From: Mucilaginibacter sp. JRF | GTDB lineage: Bacteria > Bacteroidota > Bacteroidia > Sphingobacteriales > Sphingobacteriaceae | DNA: 64,000 nt | Assembly (NCBI RefSeq): GCF_015223065.1 | Contig: NZ_JADFBY010000004.1 | Coordinates: forward strand, 372,001-436,000 | Direction: 5' to 3' | In this document: in pieces, positions 10,812 through 17,952 of the stretch | How the letters are laid out: each line of letters begins with the position of its first letter | Numbering within the stretch: the first letter of the stretch is position 1 | Position numbers and translations under genes: made by a program | The notes under the pieces: generated by a model | The model's input: only the letters and a program-made list of their open reading frames with translations | What the model was told of the DNA's origin: nothing | Database searches by the model: none

Positions 10812-10884
10812 AGCGGAAGACGAGGTTCGAACTCGCGACCTATAGCTTGGAAGGCTATCGCTCTACCAACTGAGCTACTTCCGC
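10812..10884 (-). tRNA. tRNA-Gly (anticodon TCC)
   Basis: The minus-strand cloverleaf has the fully paired acceptor stem GCGGAAG/CTTCCGC and the D arm TAGCTCAGTTGGTAGAGC. The anticodon stem ATAGC/GCTAT closes the loop CTTCCAA, giving anticodon TCC. The T arm is GCGAG TTCGAAC CTCGT. It lies between tRNA-Tyr and tRNA-Thr(GGT). Confidence 0.95.
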
Positions 10885-10892
10885 TTTTTTTT

Positions 10893-10966
10893 AAAACTCT
10901 AAAATCTAAATCCCAAACCCTGAGTGTTACCTTTTGGATTTAGTATTTAGATTTTTAGAATTTACT
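10893..10966. repeat. Inverted pair of heptamer arrays between tRNA-Tyr and tRNA-Gly
   Basis: The left part reads in sevens as ACTCTAA, AATCTAA and ATCCCAA. The right part reads GGATTTA, GTATTTA and GATTTTT, which are near-complements of the left units. The two arms therefore form a degenerate inverted repeat with a 7-bp period. No promoter or open frame explains it. Confidence 0.55.
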
Positions 10967-10970
10967 AATG

Positions 10971-11051
10971 TGGGGAGAGAAGGATTCGAACCTTCGTAGC
11001 CGAAGCAACGGATTTACAGTCCGTCCCATTTGACCGCTCTGGTACCTCCCC
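10971..11051 (-). tRNA. tRNA-Tyr (anticodon GTA)
   Basis: This is a class II tRNA with a long variable arm, 81 nt. The acceptor stem is GGGGAGG/TCTCCCC (one G-U). The anticodon stem ACGGA/TCCGT closes the loop CTGTAAA, giving anticodon GTA. The variable arm is TGCTTCGGCTACG and the T arm is AAGG TTCGAAT CCTT. The discriminator is A. Confidence 0.95.
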
Positions 11052-11088
11052 AACTTTGTTATTCTCAAATACTCTTGAAACTAACAAG

Positions 11089-11161
<73 letters not shown>

Positions 11162-11209
11162 TTATATCTTTCAACCTTTATCTCTCTGCACTTCCCTTAT
11201 TTGTGGGTG

Positions 11210-11239
11210 CAAAGATATCAATGGTTTATTAATTACAAA
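11210..11239 (-). promoter_or_regulatory. Promoter P2 of the tRNA-tuf-secE-nusG-rpl-rpo operon
   Basis: On the minus strand, TTTG (11236-11239) is followed after 18 bases by TATCTTTG (11210-11217). This is a perfect match to the Bacteroidota -7 element TAnnTTTG with an acceptable spacing to the -33 element. The start site would be near 11203, about 40 bp upstream of tRNA-Thr(TGT). Confidence 0.75.
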
Positions 11240-11314
11240 CTTTATTTTTTTATTTTAAAGAACGTCCCTTTTCGTAGTTACAGTGCACTCAAAGCACCCT
11301 CCCGAAACGGACTG

Positions 11315-11345
11315 CAAATCTACAAAATTTTAATGCGCCTCCAAA
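11315..11345 (-). promoter_or_regulatory. Promoter P1 of the tRNA-tuf-secE-nusG-rpl-rpo operon
   Basis: On the minus strand, TTTG (11342-11345) is followed after 19 bases by TAGATTTG (11315-11322). Both elements match the Bacteroidota primary-sigma consensus. The promoter lies just beyond the hpf terminator and about 105 bp upstream of P2, so the operon appears to have two tandem promoters. Confidence 0.75.
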
Positions 11346-11352
11346 TTTTTTA

Positions 11353-11387
11353 ATAAAAAAAATCGGCGGGTAAAATACCCGCCGATT
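11353..11387 (-). terminator. Intrinsic terminator after hpf
   Basis: A 12-bp perfect stem, AATCGGCGGGTA at 11361-11372 and its complement at 11376-11387, has a 3-base loop. On the minus strand it is followed by a run of eight T (11353-11360). It ends the rpsU-xerC-hpf unit and insulates the tandem promoters below it. Confidence 0.9.
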
Positions 11388-11415
11388 GGCTATTTGATTT
11401 ACAGTATTTTACAAT

Positions 11416-11763
11416 TTATATTTCGTACTCAGCATCAGTTAAAATTGATTTTTTAGCCGCTGCTTCGTTGGCATTTTTCTTCTGTTTATGTTTTTCAATT
11501 TGTTTACGTAAGCCTTCAATGGCAAGGTCGGTTGCTTCTTCAAACGTCTTGCACTGCTCCTTGGCGAACAATTGGCTGCCCGGAAGCTGCAATTTTATCT
11601 CAGTTATTTTGTTTGCTTCGTCTTCAACATTCTCCAGTTTCAGGTAAACTTGGCCACTTACAATATGATCATAAAACGTGTCGAGCTTATCGGCTTTCTT
11701 CTGGATAAAGTCTAACAATTTTTTGTCTGCGGTGAAATGGATTGATTGCACTGTGATTTTCAT
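11416..11763 (-). CDS. hpf: Ribosome hibernation promoting factor (short HPF/RaiA family)
   Basis: This small protein binds the 30S decoding region in slow growth and blocks translation. It is 115 aa and has the RaiA/HPF single domain: MKITVQSIHFTADKKLLDFI with later helices KKADKLDTFYD and EEATDLAIEGLRKQIEKHKQ. The C-terminal dimerisation domain of long HPF is absent, so this is a short form with a 20-residue basic tail. It follows the XerC-like gene by 12 bp and is closed by a strong terminator. Some annotations call this gene raiA. Confidence 0.88.
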   Translation of the reverse strand: MKITVQSIHFTADKKLLDFIQKKADKLDTFYDHIVSGQVYLKLENVEDEANKITEIKLQLPGSQLFAKEQCKTFEEATDLAIEGLRKQIEKHKQKKNANEAAAKKSILTDAEYEI

Positions 11764-11775
11764 GTTTCCTCCTTT

Positions 11776-12669
11776 TTAAGCCTTGGGATGGGCGAGTTTA
11801 TAAATAGACTTTAATCGTTCAACAGAGTTGTGTGTATACACCTGGGTTGCACTGAGATTGGCATGGCCCAAAAGTTCTTTAATAGAATTCAAGTCAGCTC
11901 CGTTGTTTAACAAAGCGGTAGCAAAGGTATGCCGCAGCACATGCGGGCTTCGCTTTTTATGGGTTGATATGTAGGAGAGGTATTTTTGCACTATTAAATA
12001 AATTAGTTTCGGATACGCGTTTGCTCCTTTATTTGTAACGATCAGCGTTAACAATTTGTTATCAAAATTTTGATTTTTCTTTAACACCACATAATCAGCA
12101 AGTAACAAGGCCAATTCGCGGTTAACGGGTATAATACGTTCCTTATTTCTTTTACCTAAAACCTTAATTGTGCCCTCGTATGGGTTAAAATCGTTTTCCT
12201 TTAGTCCTAATAGCTCTGCTAAACGGATGCCTGTACCAAATAATAGCTCGATCACCAGCTTATCGCGCTGGCCTTCAAAGCCGCTGTCAAAAACGGTATC
12301 GCTATCAAGCATTTTAGCCAGTTTGGCATCCTCAACCACAACGGGCAGGCTTTTCGGAATTTTTGGGGTGTTTACCTTTGCGGCAGGGTTAGCGATTATC
12401 ACTTGCTCCTGCAATAAAAATTTAAAGTATTTGCGCAGGGTGGCTACTTTACGGTTTATGCTGCGCACGGTGCGCTTATCCTCGTCCATCAGGGTTACCA
12501 TCCAGCCGCGAATGTCATGATGGGTAATATCGGCCGGGGTTACAGGCGGGTGCCCGTTCGCTGTTAAATGAGCGAAGAATTGTTCCAGATCTGAGCGGTA
12601 AGCGGCAATGGTATGCGGCGAGTATCGCTTCTCAAACTGTAGATAATTTATAAAACGCTCTAAAAACAT
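11776..12669 (-). CDS. xerC: Tyrosine recombinase, XerC/XerD type
   Basis: This is a site-specific recombinase of the lambda integrase family, 297 aa, the size of XerC and XerD. An N-terminal SAM-like core-binding domain spans about residues 1-90 (FINYLQFEKRYSPHTIAAYR). The catalytic domain follows, with the first arginine in GTGIRLAELLGL near 170, HVLRHTFA near 245, a later histidine in ELLGHANLS, and the tyrosine nucleophile in TQVYTHNS near 278. It sits with rpsU and hpf, a core location rather than a mobile element, so a role in chromosome dimer resolution at dif is likely. Whether it is XerC or XerD cannot be decided here. Confidence 0.85.
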   Translation of the reverse strand: MFLERFINYLQFEKRYSPHTIAAYRSDLEQFFAHLTANGHPPVTPADITHHDIRGWMVTLMDEDKRTVRSINRKVATLRKYFKFLLQEQVIIANPAAKVNTPKIPKSLPVVVEDAKLAKMLDSDTVFDSGFEGQRDKLVIELLFGTGIRLAELLGLKENDFNPYEGTIKVLGKRNKERIIPVNRELALLLADYVVLKKNQNFDNKLLTLIVTNKGANAYPKLIYLIVQKYLSYISTHKKRSPHVLRHTFATALLNNGADLNSIKELLGHANLSATQVYTHNSVERLKSIYKLAHPKA

Positions 12670-12670
12670 A

Positions 12671-12715
12671 AAAACTATTTGCGCATCCGTAAATTTGAAT
12701 GTACAAATAGTTTTT
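12671..12715 (-). terminator. Possible weak terminator between rpsU and xerC
   Basis: An 11-bp inverted repeat, AAAACTATTTG at 12671-12681 and its complement at 12704-12714, surrounds a 22-base loop. On the minus strand it is followed by TTTTTA just before the xerC ATG. It could partly terminate rpsU transcription. The stem is AT-rich and the loop large, so the call is weak. Confidence 0.35.
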
Positions 12716-12759
12716 AATATGTTTTATAGAAAAACTGAAATTCTTATCGACTGAAAGAA

Positions 12760-12954
12760 TTACGCAGTAGTATCTAAGTTTAAACCTTGCTTGTAGATAG
12801 CGTTTTTAACTGTCGTACGACGAGTAACTGATTTTTTCTCGAAAGCCTGACGACTACGAAGTTCTCTAAGAACACCAGTTTTTTCAAATTTCTTCTTAAA
12901 GCGCTTTAACGCCTTGTCTAATGATTCGCCTTCTTTAACGTTGATTATGATCAT
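12760..12954 (-). CDS. rpsU: 30S ribosomal protein S21
   Basis: S21 is the small basic 30S protein near the anti-Shine-Dalgarno end of 16S rRNA. The protein is 64 aa, starting MIIINVKEGESLDKALKRFK, with the typical KKFEKTGVLRELRSRQAFEK segment. The ATG is at 12952-12954. In Bacteroidota, S21 takes part in sequestering the 16S tail, consistent with the weak ribosome binding sites across this window; that link is from general knowledge. A perfect -7 element lies 32 bp upstream. Confidence 0.95.
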   Translation of the reverse strand: MIIINVKEGESLDKALKRFKKKFEKTGVLRELRSRQAFEKKSVTRRTTVKNAIYKQGLNLDTTA

Positions 12955-12985
12955 ATGCTCCTTAAATACCTCCTTTCAGGGACGA

Positions 12986-12993
12986 CAAAGGTA
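12986..12993 (-). promoter_or_regulatory. Promoter -7 element of rpsU
   Basis: TACCTTTG on the minus strand matches TAnnTTTG exactly. No clear TTTG is seen 17 to 21 bases upstream. Its position implies a leader of about 25 nt before the rpsU ATG. Confidence 0.55.
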
Positions 12994-13061
12994 GGTATTA
13001 TGTTTCTATTTTTAAAATACTAATTTGGTTTTATTTTAGTGGCTTATAAGCACTTGTAATT

Positions 13062-13589
13062 TTAGTACTCGGCCAGTACTATTATGGTATCGCTAAGGGG
13101 CTCAATACGCTCCCTTCCGTTTAAAAAACCAAGGCCTACTACAAAGGTAAAACCGGCTACTTCGCCACCCATTTCCTTTATCAGTTCACTGGCCGCGGTA
13201 ACGGTACCGCCTGTAGCCAGCAAATCATCATGGATCAGCACACGGCTGCCCGGTTCAAAGGCATCGGTATGCAGCTCAATAGTGGCGCTGCCATACTCCA
13301 ACTCATAAACCTTTTGGGTAACCGCGTGCGGCAGCTTGCCTGCCTTGCGTACCGGCACAAATGGTACACCTAATTTATTAGCGAGCGTAAGGCCGAATAA
13401 AAAGCCCCGGCTTTCAATACCCGCTACTACATCTATATGTTGTCCTTTTAGTTTGGCTACAAACTCGTCGGTAATGCTGCCGCATAAACCGGCATCCTTT
13501 AATATAGGTGTAATATCCTTGAATATAATTCCAGGTTTCGGGAAATCCGGAATATCACGTATGGCTTGTTTTATTTGCTGCTCTATCAT
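13062..13589 (-). CDS. apt: Adenine phosphoribosyltransferase
   Basis: The enzyme salvages adenine by joining it to PRPP to give AMP. The protein is 175 aa. The PRPP-binding loop is VLIHDDLLATGGT near residues 118-130, and the family segment GIESRGFLFG is near 58-67. The N-terminus contains IPDFPKPGIIFKDITP, typical of Apt. Its ATG overlaps the stop of the upstream helix-hairpin-helix gene by ATGA, so the two are translationally coupled. The coupled partner has no known role in purine salvage. Confidence 0.95.
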   Translation of the reverse strand: MIEQQIKQAIRDIPDFPKPGIIFKDITPILKDAGLCGSITDEFVAKLKGQHIDVVAGIESRGFLFGLTLANKLGVPFVPVRKAGKLPHAVTQKVYELEYGSATIELHTDAFEPGSRVLIHDDLLATGGTVTAASELIKEMGGEVAGFTFVVGLGFLNGRERIEPLSDTIIVLAEY

Positions 13590-14419
13590 TTATATACGAG
13601 GTATGGCTTTATCTTTTGAATTATTTGCGGGTCTAATATCGCAATATCTGCCAAATCATCCGCCGATAAATATTCACCGTGCTGCAAACGGTATTGCACA
13701 ATGGCATTCGCCTGCTTATAATTAAGGTATGGCAGGCGGTTCAATTCATCTGTTTCGGCAGTGTTAACATTTATTTTTTTAATAGCATTCGGGTTTACCC
13801 GAATCTGACCGCTTATCTCTGCGTACTTTTCAGCATCGATGCCATAAACTTCCCTCAGCTGTTGCTTGCTATTGTAACCACCCAACAACTCCCTGTATTT
13901 TATTATGCGCGATGCGAATGATTCGCCTATACCATACACTGCTTTTAATTTAGCCACATCGGCACTATTAAGTTCGATGGGTACGGTAAGTTTAGATTTA
14001 TGCGAGTAAGTGGTTCCCCTATCCGGCAGATCAATAAAGGATTCAATCTGCTTATACTTTTGTGGCGATATACTGTAAAGTTTGGCAACATCGGCTTTGC
14101 TGTAAAATTTGCCGCCTTTTTCTTTATAGTGCATAATTACCGTTACCTGCCGCTCGCTCAACCCGAGTTTTTTCCAGCCAGAGAATGACAATGTATCGGG
14201 ATTGAATTTTGATAGGGTGATTTTGAGTTTAGCGGACTCCCCTCCTACTCCATTGAGCCGTTTTGCTAATATTAGAATTTGTTTTTTATCGATGTGGGGC
14301 TCATCATCCGCGTAAAATATATTCCTGATAAATGGCACTGCCGCTACAATGATGAATAATACCACCAATCCGTTCCATGTTTTCTTGCTTATTGCCAGCT
14401 GATTTGTAAGATATGCCAC
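13586..14419 (-). CDS. Helix-hairpin-helix (ComEA-like) membrane-anchored protein
   Basis: This 277-aa protein starts at a GTG (14417-14419), and no ATG lies near the N-terminus. One membrane segment is visible at about residues 16-36 (GLVVLFIIVAAVPFIRNIFY), with the rest outside the cytoplasm or in the periplasm. Three helix-hairpin-helix units of the ComEA type follow. They include ELNSADVAKLKAVYGIGESF near 150-170 and NVNTAETDELNRLPYLNYKQ near 220-240. Proteins of this kind bind DNA non-specifically and some act in DNA uptake, but no other competence gene is nearby. It overlaps apt by 4 bp. The molecular role is unassigned. Confidence 0.75.
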   Translation of the reverse strand: MAYLTNQLAISKKTWNGLVVLFIIVAAVPFIRNIFYADDEPHIDKKQILILAKRLNGVGGESAKLKITLSKFNPDTLSFSGWKKLGLSERQVTVIMHYKEKGGKFYSKADVAKLYSISPQKYKQIESFIDLPDRGTTYSHKSKLTVPIELNSADVAKLKAVYGIGESFASRIIKYRELLGGYNSKQQLREVYGIDAEKYAEISGQIRVNPNAIKKINVNTAETDELNRLPYLNYKQANAIVQYRLQHGEYLSADDLADIAILDPQIIQKIKPYLVYK

Positions 14420-14506
14420 TATAGCGAATGTTCAACAACCAATATTTGGATAAAATTGCGGATATTTAGTTTTTTTGTAGACAAAATACCTGATCATAAA
14501 AGACAG

Positions 14507-16261
14507 ATGAAGATAATAACTACCGACGAATTTGCAAAAGCCACCAAGCTGGATAAGCTGAAGATGCCCGGTTTGGCTTCGTTGCTGATGGAGTTGATGA
14601 AGATAAACCAGGTGAACGATCTGTTTGCCCAGGCCCAACCCAAACAGGGACCTGATTTTGTAGATGCCATTTTAGAAGGTTGCGGCGTAAGTATTGAATA
14701 TGACGAAGCCGACCTGAAAAACATCCCTAAAGAGGGCGGCTTTATAGCCATTGCCAATCACCCTTATGGTGGTATTGAGGGCATGGTATTATTAAAGATG
14801 CTTTGCACTGTTAGGCCCGATGCCAAAATAATGGCCAACTTTCTGTTAAAGAAGATACCTAACCTGGCTGATTATTTTATCGCGGTTAACCCGTTTGAGA
14901 ATGTTGAACACTCATCAAGCATCAGCGGATTAAAAAGCACGCTCGAACTATTAAACAATGGCACACCGCTGGGCATATTCCCGGCAGGTGAGGTTTCAAC
15001 CTTTAAGTTTGATAAGCGCGAAATAACCGACAGATTATGGCACCCGGTTGTGGGCAAGATCATTGCTAAGGCTAAATTGCCTGTTGTGCCTATTTATTTT
15101 CATGGCAATAATGGCTTGCTGTTTAACCTGCTCAGCATTATTCACCCAACGTTGCGTACGGCCAAGCTACCTTCGGAACTGTTTAACAAGCAAGGCCAAA
15201 CCATTAAGCTGCGTATAGGCAAGCCTATTCAGTATGCCGATATACCTGATAATAACAATGGCCCTAAACTATTAAACTTTTTACGCGCCAAAACCTACGC
15301 CCTGGGTGCAGGTTTGGCTGAAGAAAAAAAACTGTTTAGCCCAAGTAACCTGTTCAAGATACGCAAAACTCCGGAGGAGATAGTCGCCGAAACAGATGCT
15401 GCCGTTATTGAAAAGGAAGTAGAAACCCTGCGCGAAAATCATCGTTATGTTGCCGAGGGTGTTTATGAATTGTTCATCGCGCCGCCATCAACTATACCTT
15501 GTATTATACGTGAATTAGGTCGCTTGCGCGAGATCACCTTTCGTGAGGTTGGCGAGGGTACCAATAAGCAGATAGACCTGGATGAGTATGATATTTACTA
15601 CCACCACCTGTTTATTTGGGATACTGATGCCAAAAAGATAGTAGGCGCCTACCGCATAGGCCTGGGCGACGAAATATTTTACAGCATGGGCAAAAAGGGC
15701 TTCTATGTTGCCGAGCTGTTTAAAATTAAATCGCAGTTGATGCCGGTATTGAGGAAAAGCCTTGAGCTGGGTCGCTCATTCATCCGTAAGGAATATCAGC
15801 AAAAACCTATCCCGCTTTTCCTAATGTGGAAGGGAATCTTCCGCTATTTGATGGAGAACCCGCGCTACCAGTACCTGATCGGCCCGGTGAGCATCAGCAA
15901 TTCATTCTCTAAGCTGTCCAAATCATTAATAGTTGATTACATTAACCGTAATCACTTTGACCATGAGATGGCACAGTATGTAAAGCCTCACAAAAAATTC
16001 AAGGTTGATTTTTCGAGTGTAGATACCGATATACTTAAGGCCGGCGAGGATAACTTTAAGATGCTGGACAGCATAATATCTGACATTGAAGTACGCAGCA
16101 TGAAAGTGCCCGTGTTGCTTCGCCAATACATCGGCCTTAACGCCAAGATCATCTGCTTTAATATCGACCCTAAGTTTGCCGACTCTTTAGACGGTTTCCT
16201 GGTGCTCGACCTGGAAAAGGTACCGCAGGAAATGCTGGAAAAATTGGCTAAAGGTTCATAA
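14507..16261 (+). CDS. Fused acyltransferase, OlsF-like (PlsC-type O-acyltransferase plus OlsB-type N-acyltransferase)
   Basis: This protein of about 584 aa starts at the ATG at 14507 (MKIITTDEFAKATKLDKLKM); a TTG at 14456 would only add a poorly conserved tail. Residues of about 70-270 form a PlsC-type glycerolipid acyltransferase domain with AIANHPYGGIEGMV and FPAGEVS. The expected aspartate of the NHPxGGxD motif is a glutamate. Residues of about 310-560 resemble the hemolysin/OlsB GNAT-like N-acyltransferase domain (REITFREVGEGTNKQIDLDE). The same domain order occurs in OlsF, the bifunctional ornithine-lipid synthase known from Bacteroidota. The substrate amino acid, ornithine or glycine, cannot be told from sequence. 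Confidence 0.75.
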   Translation: MKIITTDEFAKATKLDKLKMPGLASLLMELMKINQVNDLFAQAQPKQGPDFVDAILEGCGVSIEYDEADLKNIPKEGGFIAIANHPYGGIEGMVLLKMLCTVRPDAKIMANFLLKKIPNLADYFIAVNPFENVEHSSSISGLKSTLELLNNGTPLGIFPAGEVSTFKFDKREITDRLWHPVVGKIIAKAKLPVVPIYFHGNNGLLFNLLSIIHPTLRTAKLPSELFNKQGQTIKLRIGKPIQYADIPDNNNGPKLLNFLRAKTYALGAGLAEEKKLFSPSNLFKIRKTPEEIVAETDAAVIEKEVETLRENHRYVAEGVYELFIAPPSTIPCIIRELGRLREITFREVGEGTNKQIDLDEYDIYYHHLFIWDTDAKKIVGAYRIGLGDEIFYSMGKKGFYVAELFKIKSQLMPVLRKSLELGRSFIRKEYQQKPIPLFLMWKGIFRYLMENPRYQYLIGPVSISNSFSKLSKSLIVDYINRNHFDHEMAQYVKPHKKFKVDFSSVDTDILKAGEDNFKMLDSIISDIEVRSMKVPVLLRQYIGLNAKIICFNIDPKFADSLDGFLVLDLEKVPQEMLEKLAKGS

Positions 16262-16331
16262 TTAAATTAATAATAAAGCGGATGGTCATCAACCCAAAGA
16301 TCATTCGCTTTAAAAAACTCATTTAAACAAG

Positions 16332-16358
16332 AAAGGCCCCTGCAAGCAGGGGCCTTTT
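16332..16358. terminator. Bidirectional intrinsic terminator between convergent genes
   Basis: A perfect 12-bp stem, AAAGGCCCCTGC at 16332-16343 and its complement at 16346-16357, sits between the plus-strand acyltransferase and the minus-strand lipoprotein. T-rich tails occur on both sides (TTTTG on plus, TTTCTTGTTT on minus), so it can serve both genes. Confidence 0.85.
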
Positions 16359-16379
16359 GTATGTGTAAGCAATTTTTAA

Positions 16380-17837
16380 TTAGTTGCTTGTTACTTTACC
16401 TGGAGTAGTGTAATCTAACGAGTTAGGATTGTAATGAGCCCAACCAGTTGACCAGTCTTCAGTACCGAAAGCACCTTTGTAAGCTACTTTATCAAAGAAA
16501 GCAACGTTTGCTTTAGCATGAGTAAAGGCAGCACCGGTTAAAGCGGCTGAAGTTGAAAGCTGAGTGAAGTTTGGAGTACCTGCTCTTGTACCACCAGCAA
16601 TATCTGAAGCGAATTTGTACGGATCAGTATAGAAAGCTGAAGCGTATGAAGCCGGTAAGAAGCTGTTTTCAGCAGTTAATTTCTCAGTAATAGTAGTTAA
16701 AGTAGCAGGGCTTGAAGCTTTGATCTGGTTACCTTTACCGTTACAGCCAGCTACGATGTTATTAGAGAATACTGATACACCATCTATCAAAGCTTTTGAA
16801 GAATTAACAGTACTGTTAGCCGGACGAGCATCATCATAGAATATACCTTCAGTGTAACCAACAAACACAGAGTTAAATGTGCTGATAGCTGAGTTACGAC
16901 GTATTTGAGCAGCGTGCTGGAAGTTAGCATTGATGTTACTCATATCTGATTTTTCAACCGGACCTAAAACTGTTACGTTTGAGAACACAGCTGATGTTTG
17001 AGGTAAATCATTTGTACCGTTTGAGTTATTGTCTGACTCGAAACCGTTTGAGCCTGATACGTCGGCAGTAGCAGCTAAACGCTGAGCTAAAGCGAATTGG
17101 ATATGACCTGAGAAACCGTTATCAGTATCAAAGTCATCATCCCAGGTATCAATAGCTAATAAGTGTTTAGCGTTTACAGCACCACCAAACCACTCGTAAG
17201 CGTCGTCACCTGAACGGTAAACTTCTACAAAATCAACTGTAGTACCTGAACCAACGCTACCAAAAGTGATACCGTTAATTTCGTTATCAGGGCTTAAAGC
17301 GATACCTGCAAACTCAACACGTACATATTTTAATGTACCTGAGTTGTCAGCATCATTATCACCACCGTGCTTACCTTTATCGGTAGCATCTGATATACCT
17401 TCGATAGATACTGAAGTACCACCGTTGTTTTTAGCGCGACCTAAAAGGATCAAACCACCCCAGTCACCTTCTTTACGTGCACCGGCGGCAACGCTTGAAG
17501 TGAAAACGATAGGTGCAGTAGCAGTACCTGTTGCATTTATTTGTGAACCACGGGTAATGATCAAAGCACCTTTAGTTGCTTTATCACCTTTAATAATAGT
17601 ACCCGGCTCAATAGTTAAAGTTACGTTGTTAGTTACGAATACGTTACCTTTTAAAAGATAGATCTTGTCAGCGGTCCAGGTAGTGTTAGCAGTGATGTCA
17701 CCTGTTACAGTAACCGCGTTGTCTGTTTCACCGCCAGTAATCGGAGGGATAACTAAATCACCATCTGAATCACTTTTAGAGCAGCTTGTGATAACAACCA
17801 GCGCACTCATTAAAACAAGTAATAGTTTTCTTTTCAT
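16380..17837 (-). CDS. Surface lipoprotein with predicted parallel beta-helix
   Basis: This 485-aa lipoprotein starts at the ATG at 17835-17837 (MKRKLLLVLMSALVVITSC). An upstream in-frame ATG would bury the signal peptide. The lipobox is VITSC, with the lipidated cysteine at residue 19. The mature protein is rich in T, N, G and D, with short strand-turn repeats (TLTIEPGTIIKGDKATKGAL, then GALIITRGSQINATG) that suggest a right-handed beta-helix like those of pectate lyases. Clusters of acidic residues (DTWDDDFDTDNG) could bind metal ions. No catalytic triad was recognised. It follows the TonB-dependent receptor by 112 bp, so it is probably its surface partner. The ligand is unknown. Confidence 0.75.
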   Translation of the reverse strand: MKRKLLLVLMSALVVITSCSKSDSDGDLVIPPITGGETDNAVTVTGDITANTTWTADKIYLLKGNVFVTNNVTLTIEPGTIIKGDKATKGALIITRGSQINATGTATAPIVFTSSVAAGARKEGDWGGLILLGRAKNNGGTSVSIEGISDATDKGKHGGDNDADNSGTLKYVRVEFAGIALSPDNEINGITFGSVGSGTTVDFVEVYRSGDDAYEWFGGAVNAKHLLAIDTWDDDFDTDNGFSGHIQFALAQRLAATADVSGSNGFESDNNSNGTNDLPQTSAVFSNVTVLGPVEKSDMSNINANFQHAAQIRRNSAISTFNSVFVGYTEGIFYDDARPANSTVNSSKALIDGVSVFSNNIVAGCNGKGNQIKASSPATLTTITEKLTAENSFLPASYASAFYTDPYKFASDIAGGTRAGTPNFTQLSTSAALTGAAFTHAKANVAFFDKVAYKGAFGTEDWSTGWAHYNPNSLDYTTPGKVTSN

Positions 17838-17935
17838 TTTTTTGTTTCTGTTTCTTTCCTCAAAGGTGTAAACACAAGATAAATTCATCATTACTACACC
17901 TTAAAATGTATGTTAATTGAATCGCTCCTGTGTTT

Positions 17936-17952
17936 ACATTAACTTAATGTTA
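17936..17952 (-). promoter_or_regulatory. Pair of 11-bp-spaced ATGTTA-like hexamers upstream of the lipoprotein gene
   Basis: ACATTA at 17936-17941 and ATGTTA at 17947-17952 are exactly 11 bp apart, and the second overlaps the receptor stop codon. A further ATGTTA at 17910-17915 is out of this phase. The pair repeats, on a smaller scale, the array upstream of the receptor gene, so the same regulator may act on both genes. Confidence 0.4.

Noticed and set aside
11776..12669. Integrase of a mobile element
   Set aside because: The tyrosine recombinase is XerC-sized and sits between rpsU and hpf, with no attachment sites, cargo or tRNA disruption nearby. A housekeeping Xer role fits better.
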